DNA from: Chloroflexota bacterium
GTDB taxonomy: Bacteria > Chloroflexota > Ktedonobacteria > Ktedonobacterales > Ktedonobacteraceae
Direction: 5' to 3'
DNA: 42,444 bases
NCBI GenBank assembly: GCA_902810755.1
Contig: CADDYT010000046.1
Location: 1-42,444 of the forward strand
The notes beneath the pieces are model-generated. The model saw only the letters and a program-made list of their open reading frames with translations, did no database searches and had not been told where the DNA came from. Shown piece after piece: positions 24,840-32,919 of the stretch. The translations under genes were made by a program, and so were the position numbers. Numbering within the stretch: position 1 is the stretch's first letter; every line of letters begins with the position of its first letter.

Positions 24840-27302
24840 ATGCACATCTGTCTGATTATCGATAACCCGGAAACGCCGCATCATCCCATTATTGCCAGTG
24901 TAGTGCAAAAGCTGAGCGCGGCCCATCGTGTGCGTATGCTCGATGTGCGCCAGCGCACGGGCGCGCAGGCCCTGGCAGAAGAGGAGCGGCATGCGCCAGC
25001 CGACCTCTATCTCTTGAAATCGCATGCGCCGCAGGCGCTGGAAGTCGCGCAGGCGCTCGAACAACGAGGCGCGCTGCTGGTCAACAGCTACGCCTCGACG
25101 CTGGCCTGTCAGGATCGCGTGCTGTTGAGTCAGCGCATGGAAGAGGCGGGCCTGCCCTGGCCGCGCAGCATGGCCTTCCCCTCACTGGCGCACCTGCTGG
25201 CTCAGGACGACCTGCTGGCGACGCTCTCCTTTCCACTCATCGTCAAAAGCCGCTACAGCAGGCGCGGCGACCTGGTGGCAAAGGTGGGGAGCAGCGAGCA
25301 ATTGCGCTCATACCTGCCGCAATGGAGCCAGGAGCCGATCGTGCTGCAACAATTTATGGCCGGTGACGGCTGGGACATCAAAATGTGGGTGATCGACGAG
25401 CAGATTTTCGCCGCGCGCAGGCGCACGCCGCTGGCCGGTGAGGGAAAGAAGGACTATCCCATCGGGCCGGACGAGCTGCCTGAAGCCTGGGCGCGTATCG
25501 CTCGCGAGATCGGGCGCGCCTTCCAGTTGCGGCTCTACGGCGTTGACCTGCTGGTCTCCGAGTCCGGGCCGGTCATCGTCGACGTGAACTCCTTTCCCGG
25601 CTTTCGCGGCGTCCCCGGCGCGGACGACGCTCTGGCGCAACTGGTGGAACACATCGGACAGGAAAGTCAACAGGGACATACAGACGGCGCGACAACTCTC
25701 TCCATCAACGACCTGCCAGCAGTAGTGAGGCGGCTGTGCGAGCGAGCGGGCCTGCTCCTGCTGCCCGGCGCGCGCGGCCCGGTCGATCTCTTCGTGCGCT
25801 ACCTGCGGCGCAAACCGGAGCGCGGCCTGGCGGTCATCTACCACGTCGATGAGCGGCACGCGGGCGGTAGGAGCGAGCAGTCACTGCCCACCCCGCCCCC
25901 CCCAGGCCACCCGCAAGGAGTGGCCCTACCATACACGATGACGGCCAACGAGCCAGAACATTCTGCGTATAGTAGGGCCACTCCCTTGCGGGTGGCCTGG
26001 GGGGAGAGCAGGGGGGCCTGGGGGCCAGAGCGAGCGGTGAGCCTGACGCTGGCCGAATCGGCCCTGGATGGCGCACGTATTCGCTTCAACGCGCAACAGG
26101 TCGAGCAGGCTGAACTCCAGGTAACGGAGACGGGCATCCTGCAGGCGACCGAGCCGGGTCTCTCGGTGCAGGCGTTCCCGGCGGATGCCGCGTTGCCCAC
26201 CCTGGCTGCCTGCTGCGACACCACGCCCCAGGGCCAGCTCTGGCAAGAACTGCAAAAGGCCGCGCGGCAGCAGTTGGGCGATGCGCGCTGGCAACTTATC
26301 GCGGCGGTCGCGCAGCCCGTGCGCTATAAGCCCGGCAGTCGCTGCGTCATCAGATACAGGCTGACCGTCAGGCGGGAGGGCGACGAGGGGCAGGGTGAGC
26401 AGAAGGCCCTGGCGATCTTTGGCAAAGTCTACGCCGATGCAGAGCAGGCACGGAATGTGCAGGCGATGATGCAGGCCCTCTACGCGGAACAGGCCGGGCA
26501 ATCGCTCCCATTTCTGCCGGAGCCGCTCGGCGTCAGCGATATTCCCGGCCTCGTCTTTAATGAGGCGGTCGAGCCGGGCGAGGATGGGTCGGAGAACCGG
26601 GTGAGGACGGGAAACGAGCGTTTTCGTTTTCAGGCTGAATACGGGCGCGGCGGCGCGGTGAGCAGGGTTATCGTGCCTGAAGAGGAGTTGCGGCTCACGG
26701 CGCGCGCGCTGGCGCAACTGCACACGAGCGCGCTGGTGCCGGGCAAGAAACGCATTGGAGGGCAGGAGGCGCGGCGAGCGCGCGAGCGCGCGGCCCTGCT
26801 GGCGGGCCACAGCCCGGCGCAGGCAAACGAGGTATTGCAACTGGCGCAACGATTGAGCGCCGCTCTGGAAGCGCAGCAGCCGGAGTGCTATCGACCCGCG
26901 CACGGCGGCTTCAAGCCCAGTCAGTTGCTCTTCCACAGCCATTGCGCCTTCGTCGTCGATTTCGACGGCCTCTGCCTGGCCGACGCCGCGCTTGACATCG
27001 GCTACTTCCTGGCATACCTGCGCCCGGCCTCGCTCTGGTATCATCGACCCGGCACGCGCCAGTGGTTCGAGGAGAGCGCGGCCCTGTTCACGGACGCCTA
27101 CCGTGAGGCTATGCGCGCCCGCGCTATCGCAGCGCAGGAGATAGAGGACAGCATCAGGCGGGCAAAGCTCTATGAAGCGGCTTTGCTTTTCAAAATCGCG
27201 ACCCGGCGCGTCAACCGGCTCAACAGCCCGCGTCCCGGCGAACTCGCCGCCATGCTCGACGAGGTGGCGCGCTGCCTGAGCCTGGCGCAGCAAGAGAGAT
27301 AA
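24840..27302 (+). CDS. ATP-grasp ligase fused to phosphotransferase-like domain
   Basis: An 820-residue fusion. Residues 1-275 form a RimK-like ATP-grasp domain, with the ATP lysine region FPLIVKSRYSRRGDLVAKV and the metal-binding end PVIVDVNSFPGFRGVPG. Residues 353-388 are encoded by a complete palindromic repeat. From about 440 on the chain resembles the APH/choline-kinase fold: AVAQPVRYKPGSRCVIRYRL, a PAHGGFKPSQLLF loop (688-698) and VVDFDGLCLADAALDIGYFL (705-725). In place of the usual HGD...N it has HGG...Q, so phosphotransfer activity is doubtful. ATP-grasp enzymes join a carboxylate to an amine. It is the first gene of a three-gene operon with a second ATP-grasp and an exporter, 23 bp before the next. 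The substrate is unknown. Confidence 0.85.
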   Translation: MHICLIIDNPETPHHPIIASVVQKLSAAHRVRMLDVRQRTGAQALAEEERHAPADLYLLKSHAPQALEVAQALEQRGALLVNSYASTLACQDRVLLSQRMEEAGLPWPRSMAFPSLAHLLAQDDLLATLSFPLIVKSRYSRRGDLVAKVGSSEQLRSYLPQWSQEPIVLQQFMAGDGWDIKMWVIDEQIFAARRRTPLAGEGKKDYPIGPDELPEAWARIAREIGRAFQLRLYGVDLLVSESGPVIVDVNSFPGFRGVPGADDALAQLVEHIGQESQQGHTDGATTLSINDLPAVVRRLCERAGLLLLPGARGPVDLFVRYLRRKPERGLAVIYHVDERHAGGRSEQSLPTPPPPGHPQGVALPYTMTANEPEHSAYSRATPLRVAWGESRGAWGPERAVSLTLAESALDGARIRFNAQQVEQAELQVTETGILQATEPGLSVQAFPADAALPTLAACCDTTPQGQLWQELQKAARQQLGDARWQLIAAVAQPVRYKPGSRCVIRYRLTVRREGDEGQGEQKALAIFGKVYADAEQARNVQAMMQALYAEQAGQSLPFLPEPLGVSDIPGLVFNEAVEPGEDGSENRVRTGNERFRFQAEYGRGGAVSRVIVPEEELRLTARALAQLHTSALVPGKKRIGGQEARRARERAALLAGHSPAQANEVLQLAQRLSAALEAQQPECYRPAHGGFKPSQLLFHSHCAFVVDFDGLCLADAALDIGYFLAYLRPASLWYHRPGTRQWFEESAALFTDAYREAMRARAIAAQEIEDSIRRAKLYEAALLFKIATRRVNRLNSPRPGELAAMLDEVARCLSLAQQER
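25898..26004. repeat. Complete BIME-like palindrome inside a coding region
   Basis: Arms 25898-25934 and 25967-26004 are complementary over about 37 bp with one mismatch and one missing base. Each arm is itself a GGCC hairpin preceded by GTAG (read outward from the loop), and TACTATAC or TACCATAC faces the 32-nt loop. The ORF reads straight through and gives a Pro-rich segment (PPPPGHPQGVALPY...). It lies between the ATP-grasp and phosphotransferase-like domains. Confidence 0.9.
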
Positions 27303-27325
27303 CCGGCGGCAGGAGGGAGATCAGC

Positions 27326-28258
27326 ATGCGTTTCTGTTTTATCATTGAGGAGCAATATCGCAATGAGCCGATGCCAATGGTCATTGGCGATCAACTCCGT
27401 CAATGGGGCCACACGGTCGATAAACTGGAGCCGCAGGTGATGGTGACGAACCTCTCTGCGCTCCCTTCATATGGCTATGATGCCTATGTCCTCAAAACGG
27501 TCTCAGACGGCCCCGGCCTGATTATTCTGGAGGCGGCGGAGGCGGCGGGCATCCTGACCATCAATAATTCGCGCGCCATTCGCCGCGTGCGCGACAAGGC
27601 GGTGGCGGCCTCGTTCGCGCGTGCGCACGGCCTGCCCATGCCGACCACCTACTTCGTCTCCCATCCGCGCCTGCTGACGCAAATCCCCCCGGCGGAGTAC
27701 CCGTTAGTGGTCAAGCCGAACAATGGCAGCTCCTGCCGCAACGTTTTCCGCTTGCAGACGCCTGACGATCCTGTACTGTATGAAATTGAGAAAGAGCAGG
27801 AGAAGTTCTTTCTCGCGCAGCCCTATATTGAAAACACTGGATATGATATCAAACTCTATGTCACGGGAAAAGAAGTCTATGCTGTCGCTAAAAAATCGCC
27901 GCTGCATGGGAGCATTCGGGAGGGCCTGATTCCCGTCACGCCGCAGATGCGCAGGCTGGCGCTGAACGTGGGCAAACTCTTCGGCCTGGTCATTTTCGGC
28001 CTGGATGTCGTTGAGACGCCGCAGGGATTGGTCTTGCTCGATATTAATGATTTTCCGAGCTTCGGCCAGGTGCCGCGTGCTGTGGCGCGGGTCGCCGAAT
28101 ATATTCTGCATGCCGCCAGCCATGCCGAGGTGCTGCGCGAGGAGCGGCTGGCGCGCAACCTGCGTCGTCGTGTGGCCCGAGAGGCGCAAAGAACGGCGAA
28201 AACGGCGAGAATGCGTCAGCCCGAAAATGCATTATCCTTACCTGGAAAAGACTTTTAA
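27326..28258 (+). CDS. RimK-like ATP-grasp ligase
   Basis: A 310-residue stand-alone ATP-grasp enzyme. It has the ATP lysine stretch YPLVVKPNNGSSCRNVFRL, a catalytic-loop segment YDIKLYVTGKEVYAVAKKSP and the metal/ATP-binding end LVLLDINDFPSFGQVP. A basic C-terminal tail (RRRVAREAQRTAKTARMR) follows. It resembles the ATP-grasp half of the upstream fusion in layout and in the DxNxFPxF motif, so the two may be paralogues acting in sequence. The ATG has GGAGGGAG about 6 nt upstream. It lies 23 bp after the fusion gene and 45 bp before the exporter. Ligation of an amino acid or peptide is likely, the substrate unknown. Confidence 0.88.
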   Translation: MRFCFIIEEQYRNEPMPMVIGDQLRQWGHTVDKLEPQVMVTNLSALPSYGYDAYVLKTVSDGPGLIILEAAEAAGILTINNSRAIRRVRDKAVAASFARAHGLPMPTTYFVSHPRLLTQIPPAEYPLVVKPNNGSSCRNVFRLQTPDDPVLYEIEKEQEKFFLAQPYIENTGYDIKLYVTGKEVYAVAKKSPLHGSIREGLIPVTPQMRRLALNVGKLFGLVIFGLDVVETPQGLVLLDINDFPSFGQVPRAVARVAEYILHAASHAEVLREERLARNLRRRVAREAQRTAKTARMRQPENALSLPGKDF

Positions 28259-28303
28259 CATCGCTCGCGCTTGATTGCTAGCGTGTAAGGCAAGGAGGGA
28301 ACT

Positions 28304-30832
28304 ATGTTCCTGTTCAAGTTTCTCTACCGCAACCTGAAAGGGTATCGTCTTCTTGTCCTGCTTGCCATTTTCGTGGCGGTCTTGCAGGTCAGCAGCGATA
28401 TCATTGCGCTCCAACCGCTGAAGTGGATTCCGAGCAAGGCCCAGAACCCTGGCAATGATCCGGCCTGCACCTTTCCTTTTCTCGGTCTAAATGATAATCC
28501 CGGCATTCTGGACTGGTTCGATACGCCCAGACTCGACCCATCGCTCAACCCGCCGCCGGGAGGCCATAATCCGGTGCCGCCGCCGACCTCGCCCTGCCCG
28601 GCCAATCCATCGGACCCGCGCACGCTGGTCAATCCCGATATCACGCATCACAGCGTGATCGGCGTAATTGTCTTTTCGATCATCGTCCTTATTGTTTTCG
28701 CCACTCTCAGCGCGGCGCTGGCATGGCTCGATCTCTTCCTGGCCGCCTACATCGCCCAGAGCCTGAGCGCGCGGCTGCGCAAACAACTGTTTGAACACCT
28801 GCAGCGTATCTCCCTCGACTGGCACGGCAAGCAGAAAAAAGGCGACCTCGTGCAGCGCATCACCAGCAACATCGCCGATATCGAGAAATTCGTCACCGAC
28901 GGCCTGGTCGATCTGCTGGTGGGCATCCTCACGCTGGTCGGCGTGGCCGCCATCATGCTCTTCTACAGCGTCCCCTATACCATTCTCTCGCTCGCCATCG
29001 CCCCGGCCCTCTTCGTGATCGTGCTGATCTACACGCGCAATATCAAGGCAGCCGCCAGGAAGCAAGCCAAGACCGGCGGGCAGGTGGCCGATGTCGCCAC
29101 TGAAGACATCAACGCGCTCACCGTCATTAAAGTCTTCACGCGAGAGGAGCGAGAGGATATGCGCTTTGGCGGGCGCGTGAGCGAGAACCGGGCAGCCGGG
29201 CTGCGCGCGGGCAGCCTGGCGGCGCAGTTCGCGCCACTGGTGGCCCTGCTCGTCGCCATCGGCACCGCAACCATCGTCGGCGTTGGCGGCTACGTGGCAT
29301 CCGGCAACCCTTTCATCGTTGGCCCCTTCCAGCTCCAGCCGGGCATCATCGACGCCGGCCTGATCGTCTCCTTCCTTTTCTACCTCAAGCTGCTCTACCA
29401 GCCGATGCGCGACCTCTCCAAGCTGACGACGCTGGCCAACGCGGCCTCTGCCGGGGCCGAGCGCATTCAGGAGGTGATGGAGCAAGCGCCGGAGGTCATT
29501 GAGAGCAATGTGCCGTTCCACGGGCCAACGCGGCTGCGCGGCGATATCCTCTTCGAGAACGTCACCTTTGGCTACATCCCGGAGCGGCCCGTCCTCAAGG
29601 GCATCAACCTGCATATCCCGGCAGGACGAAAGGTCGCGCTGGTCGGACTCTCTGGCGGAGGCAAAACGACGCTGGTCAAGCTCATTCCCCGCTTCTACGA
29701 AATCCAGCAAGGCTCGGTGAAAATCGACGGCATTGATAACCGCATGTTCCCGCTGCACGTGGTGCGCGGCAATGTGAGCATGGTCTTGCAGGACTCGGTT
29801 CTCTTCGAGGGAACTATCCGCGAAAACATCGAGGTCGGCAAGCCGGGCGCAACCGATGCCGAGATCATCGACGCGGCGAAAAAGGCGCAGATGCACGAGA
29901 CGATCATGAGTTTTCCCGACGGCTATAACACGCTGGTACGCGAGCAGGGCAAGAACTTCTCCGGCGGCCAGCGCCAGCGCCTGGCCATCGCCCGCGCCAT
30001 CCTGCGCGACGCGCCCATCCTGATCCTGGACGAACCCACCGCTTCGCTGGACGTCGAGGCCGAGGCCGAAGTTATGCGCGCGCTGGACACGCTGATCGTG
30101 GGGCGCACGGTAATCGTGATTTCGCACCGCCTCAGCACGCTGGGCAATGTCGATGAGATCATCGTGCTGAATGATGGGCGCATCGCCGAGCAGGGCAGCT
30201 ATATGGAACTGAAACGACTGGGCGGCATCTTCGCCGGGCTGCTGGAGGAGCAGAACCGCTACAGCGCGGAGCGACTGGCCGAGCGTGAGGGCAACAAATC
30301 TATCCTGCGCTCAGCCTTCGTCCCCTCGCCCGTCGGCTACGAAACGGTGCAGACCCCCCAGGTCTCCATGGGGCAGCAAAACTGGCCCCCGGTGGTCGTG
30401 CCAGCCCCGCAGTCACCACGCAACCGGCCATCGACCCCCGGCGTGCCTGTGACACCGGCGGCAAACAGGTTCGATGGGCAGGGCGGCAATGGCTCCGGGG
30501 CAATGTCGGCGCGGGGGCAGGGACGCGAACAGGGCATGCCGCGAGCGCGCCTGCGCGTGGAGGTTGATGGGCAGGTCGTCGGCGAGCGGCAGCTCGACAA
30601 GCCGGTAATGACGATTGGACGCCTGCCCAGCAACGATGTGCAGGTTCCCTCGCGCCGCGTCTCCCGCTTCCACGCCCGCCTGCGCTGGAGCAATGGCGCC
30701 TGGCTGATCGAAGATGTCGATAGCCTCAACGGCATCGCCTACCAGGGCGTGCGCGTCGACCGCCATCCCCTCGCCAACGGCGACCGCATCTTCCTCGGCC
30801 CCGGCGCCTCTCTCTATTATGAGACCCTGTGA
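28304..30832 (+). CDS. Type I ABC exporter with C-terminal FHA domain
   Basis: An 842-residue half-transporter. The membrane domain (about 1-370) has six helices; the first outer loop (about 36-110) is unusually long, Pro-rich, and holds two Cys. The ATPase domain has Walker A GLSGGGKTT (about 447), the Q-loop in VLQDSVLFEGTI, the signature NFSGGQRQRL (about 552), Walker B ILILDEPTASLD and VISHRLST. A disordered Pro/Gly linker leads to an FHA domain (about 745-842) with TIGRLPSND, SRFHARL and LNGIAYQG, the residues that bind phosphothreonine. An FHA fused to an exporter suggests gating by a Ser/Thr kinase, by inference. The ATG follows AAGGAGGGAA. It is the last gene of the ATP-grasp operon. 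Confidence 0.92.
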   Translation: MFLFKFLYRNLKGYRLLVLLAIFVAVLQVSSDIIALQPLKWIPSKAQNPGNDPACTFPFLGLNDNPGILDWFDTPRLDPSLNPPPGGHNPVPPPTSPCPANPSDPRTLVNPDITHHSVIGVIVFSIIVLIVFATLSAALAWLDLFLAAYIAQSLSARLRKQLFEHLQRISLDWHGKQKKGDLVQRITSNIADIEKFVTDGLVDLLVGILTLVGVAAIMLFYSVPYTILSLAIAPALFVIVLIYTRNIKAAARKQAKTGGQVADVATEDINALTVIKVFTREEREDMRFGGRVSENRAAGLRAGSLAAQFAPLVALLVAIGTATIVGVGGYVASGNPFIVGPFQLQPGIIDAGLIVSFLFYLKLLYQPMRDLSKLTTLANAASAGAERIQEVMEQAPEVIESNVPFHGPTRLRGDILFENVTFGYIPERPVLKGINLHIPAGRKVALVGLSGGGKTTLVKLIPRFYEIQQGSVKIDGIDNRMFPLHVVRGNVSMVLQDSVLFEGTIRENIEVGKPGATDAEIIDAAKKAQMHETIMSFPDGYNTLVREQGKNFSGGQRQRLAIARAILRDAPILILDEPTASLDVEAEAEVMRALDTLIVGRTVIVISHRLSTLGNVDEIIVLNDGRIAEQGSYMELKRLGGIFAGLLEEQNRYSAERLAEREGNKSILRSAFVPSPVGYETVQTPQVSMGQQNWPPVVVPAPQSPRNRPSTPGVPVTPAANRFDGQGGNGSGAMSARGQGREQGMPRARLRVEVDGQVVGERQLDKPVMTIGRLPSNDVQVPSRRVSRFHARLRWSNGAWLIEDVDSLNGIAYQGVRVDRHPLANGDRIFLGPGASLYYETL

Positions 30833-30880
30833 AAATCGCCCTCTCGCATGGCATGCATATCGTAAAAAGTGGCCGGGACA

Positions 30881-30974
30881 TGTCATCTTGAGCAGGTAGA
30901 TACCGTTGGCGAAGGCATGGTCCGGGAAGACACCGGGATGAACCTATGTCATCCTGAGTGAAGCGAGGGATCGG
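30881..30974. repeat. REP-type GTCATCCTGAG repeats
   Basis: TGTCATCTTGAGCAGG at 30881-30896 and TGTCATCCTGAGTGAAGCGAGGGATC at 30947 onward are two copies of a short motif; a third, GTCATCCTGAGTGG, is near 38023. Similar GTCAT..CTGAG words are common dispersed repeats in many genomes. They lie past the end of the exporter gene. No T-run follows. Confidence 0.5.
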
Positions 30975-31028
30975 CGAGCCGCCGGGCCGCATCGTTCCTC
31001 AAAGGTGAGACTATCGGGCTTTGACAAA

Positions 31029-31093
31029 GGGCGCGCTCAGCATCTCTGGCGAGCAAAACCGCATGCTGGCCGCCAGAGATGCTGAGCGCGCCC
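31029..31093. repeat. Perfect 23-bp inverted repeat
   Basis: Arms 31029-31051 and 31071-31093 (GGGCGCGCTCAGCATC...) are perfectly complementary around a 19-nt loop. A further half-copy, GGCGCGCTCAGCACGACACG, lies near 31141. The surrounding 411-bp gap between the exporter and the convergent YncE-like gene has no other feature that I can name. There is no T-run, so it is not a classic terminator. Confidence 0.75.
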
Positions 31094-31244
31094 CGTGCAG
31101 CAAGAGCGGCACCCTGTTGATGAAATACGGCCTCAGTCGGCGGCGCGCTCAGCACGACACGTCTCCCGGACTTCTTTCTGACAGGCTGACCTTGAACGAT
31201 ACAGCGCCCCTTTAATGATCTCAACGCTGAATTGTTGCAAGGAA

Positions 31245-32540
31245 CTACACCCCGTTCGCCACGTACTTGATGATGCGCAGGACGGGGCGATCACCCAGGG
31301 AGGGCTGCGGCAGGTAGATCAACTGGGACTGCTCATTGATGGCGATGGTATGATGGCTGCCGCCGCCCAGGTAGTAGTTGCCCAGCGCCTTCAGGCCGCG
31401 CCCGCTTTCATCAAAGATCGAGATGCCGCCGGCGCAACCGACGAAGAGCAGGTGTAGCGGCGCGTCCAGGCGCACAATGTCGGGATTGTAGGCCAGCGGC
31501 AAGAGCGCGCCGGGAAACGGCTTCATCGTGTTCAAATCGACGTGTGCCAGGTTGTTGGAATCGACACAGGCCACAAAGGCTTCTCGCTGCTGCACGTCAA
31601 TTGTCAGCCCGTGCGGGGCCAGGCAGGCATCCGGCAGGCGAATCTCTGAGACGATTTTGAGCGCCACCGGGTCAATTACCGCCAGAAACGAGGGCGGCGT
31701 CTGTGGAGTATTGAGGTTCTGATCGACCAGCGGCAGTGTCACCAGAAAAAGGCGGTGGGTCACGGGGTCGTACTGGATATGCCCCACATCATCGCCAAAC
31801 GGTTTGTGAACGCCGATCTGAATCTTGCCGATCAGCTTATCGTCCGTGGCATCGATGACCGCCACGTTCTGATTTTTCAGCGCAATATTCGCGTCATCGG
31901 GGCTGATAGGCGCGCCAGGGTCGGAGACGAAGATTCTCTGGTCGGTGGGGTCATACTCAATGGCATCCGGGCTATCAGAGGGATCGAGCTTGATTTTATC
32001 AAGGATTTTGAACGGGCTTTGCTCGCTGAAGACGTAGATGATACCATCACCGGCGTCACCGGCAAAAACTTTGCCCAGTTCCGGCACGACCAGAACGCCC
32101 GCCGCCTGTGGAATATCGACAAGACCAACAACCCTGTTCAGCTTCGTATTGAAGACAACAATATTGCCATCGGTCTCCGCGTCAAAATCCGGGTTGTGCA
32201 GAATCGCCGCCTCTTTATCAGGATTCGGCCCCGTGTGAACGATAAAGAGCAGATGGGTTGCCGGGTCATAGGACTGGAAGTCGAAGTGATCAAAACGCTG
32301 CGCCTGCCCCGGCGCGAAGGGGTTCTGCGCCGTGCGGTGCGGATCCGGCAGCGCGTCCGGCAGGGGAATCTCCTGCGCAATCTGCAAGCGGTGCAGCGGT
32401 ATCGGCGTCGAGAAGCGAACAGCCTCCTCGACCAGGATAAAGAGCAGCAAGGCAAAGCTGACCGCGACCAGCAGCCACCAGCCGACGCGGCCCAGCCACC
32501 CTCCTCGCTGAGATGATGAAGCCACAGCCTGTTGAGCCAC
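31245..32540 (-). CDS. Membrane-anchored YVTN/YncE-type beta-propeller protein
   Basis: A 431-residue protein with one N-terminal membrane helix (VGWWLLVAVSFALLLFILVEE) and an outer propeller of repeated blades. The blades show the pattern hLFIVHTGPN, VVVPELGKVFAGDAGDG, RIFVSDPGAP, RLFLVTLPLVDQ, EAFVACVDSNN and LLFVGCAGGIS, as in YVTN/YncE proteins. The true start is the GTG at 32540, 6-7 nt after AAGGAGGGAA; a GTG at 32564 is in frame but without a site. It is probably attached to the outer face of the membrane. Ligand and role are unknown. It converges with the exporter operon. Confidence 0.85.
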   Translation of the reverse strand: MAQQAVASSSQRGGWLGRVGWWLLVAVSFALLLFILVEEAVRFSTPIPLHRLQIAQEIPLPDALPDPHRTAQNPFAPGQAQRFDHFDFQSYDPATHLLFIVHTGPNPDKEAAILHNPDFDAETDGNIVVFNTKLNRVVGLVDIPQAAGVLVVPELGKVFAGDAGDGIIYVFSEQSPFKILDKIKLDPSDSPDAIEYDPTDQRIFVSDPGAPISPDDANIALKNQNVAVIDATDDKLIGKIQIGVHKPFGDDVGHIQYDPVTHRLFLVTLPLVDQNLNTPQTPPSFLAVIDPVALKIVSEIRLPDACLAPHGLTIDVQQREAFVACVDSNNLAHVDLNTMKPFPGALLPLAYNPDIVRLDAPLHLLFVGCAGGISIFDESGRGLKALGNYYLGGGSHHTIAINEQSQLIYLPQPSLGDRPVLRIIKYVANGV

Positions 32541-32576
32541 GATCTTCCCTCCTTTTGCCAGCACTTGTTAGCCCCA

Positions 32577-32775
32577 TCAGGCCACCCGCAAGGGCTGGCT
32601 CCAGAAGCGTTCACGGAAGCCAGTGCGAGTGCCAGGCAGGCCAGTTGGTACCCAGGGCAACCGGTGCCCAGGCCAGCCGCCAGGGCTGGTCCTACTATAC
32701 GCCAATGCATCCACAGGCAGCACGAACTCCACCGTATATAGTAGGGCCAGCCCTGGCGGCTGGCCTGACGGCTGC
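32577..32775. repeat. GGCC-hairpin BIME-like repeat with companion module
   Basis: Arms 32669-32700 and 32734-32767 are complementary over 32 bp (one mismatch, a 2-nt extra); both contain the hairpin GGCCAGCC-GCCAG-GGCTGGCC, and TACTATAC faces the loop. Upstream at about 32600-32635 is the inverted companion module (CAGAAGCGTTCACGGAAGCC) also seen near 6513 and 42342. It fills most of the gap between the YncE-like gene and the FHA gene. Confidence 0.85.
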
Positions 32776-32919
32776 CCTGGGCGCCGACTGGTCTGGGCAG
32801 TGGCTGGCCTGCTCGCGCCTGTACTCTCTTACATTCGTATCTATGATATCGAACTCAGCCTATTATAGCAAAAAGTGCGGGCGGCGTATATGAACTGCTT
32901 CACAAACGCGGGAGCATCA

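Noticed and set aside
25926..27293. 455-codon frame antisense to the ATP-grasp fusion
   Set aside because: No domain or ribosome site; overlaps a clear gene entirely.
28487..30127. 546-codon frame antisense to the ABC exporter
   Set aside because: Its sequence is the typical His/Asp/Arg-rich shadow of a GC-rich gene; the exporter on the plus strand has all ABC motifs.
31029..31093. Rho-independent terminator
   Set aside because: The stem is perfect but no T-run follows on either strand.
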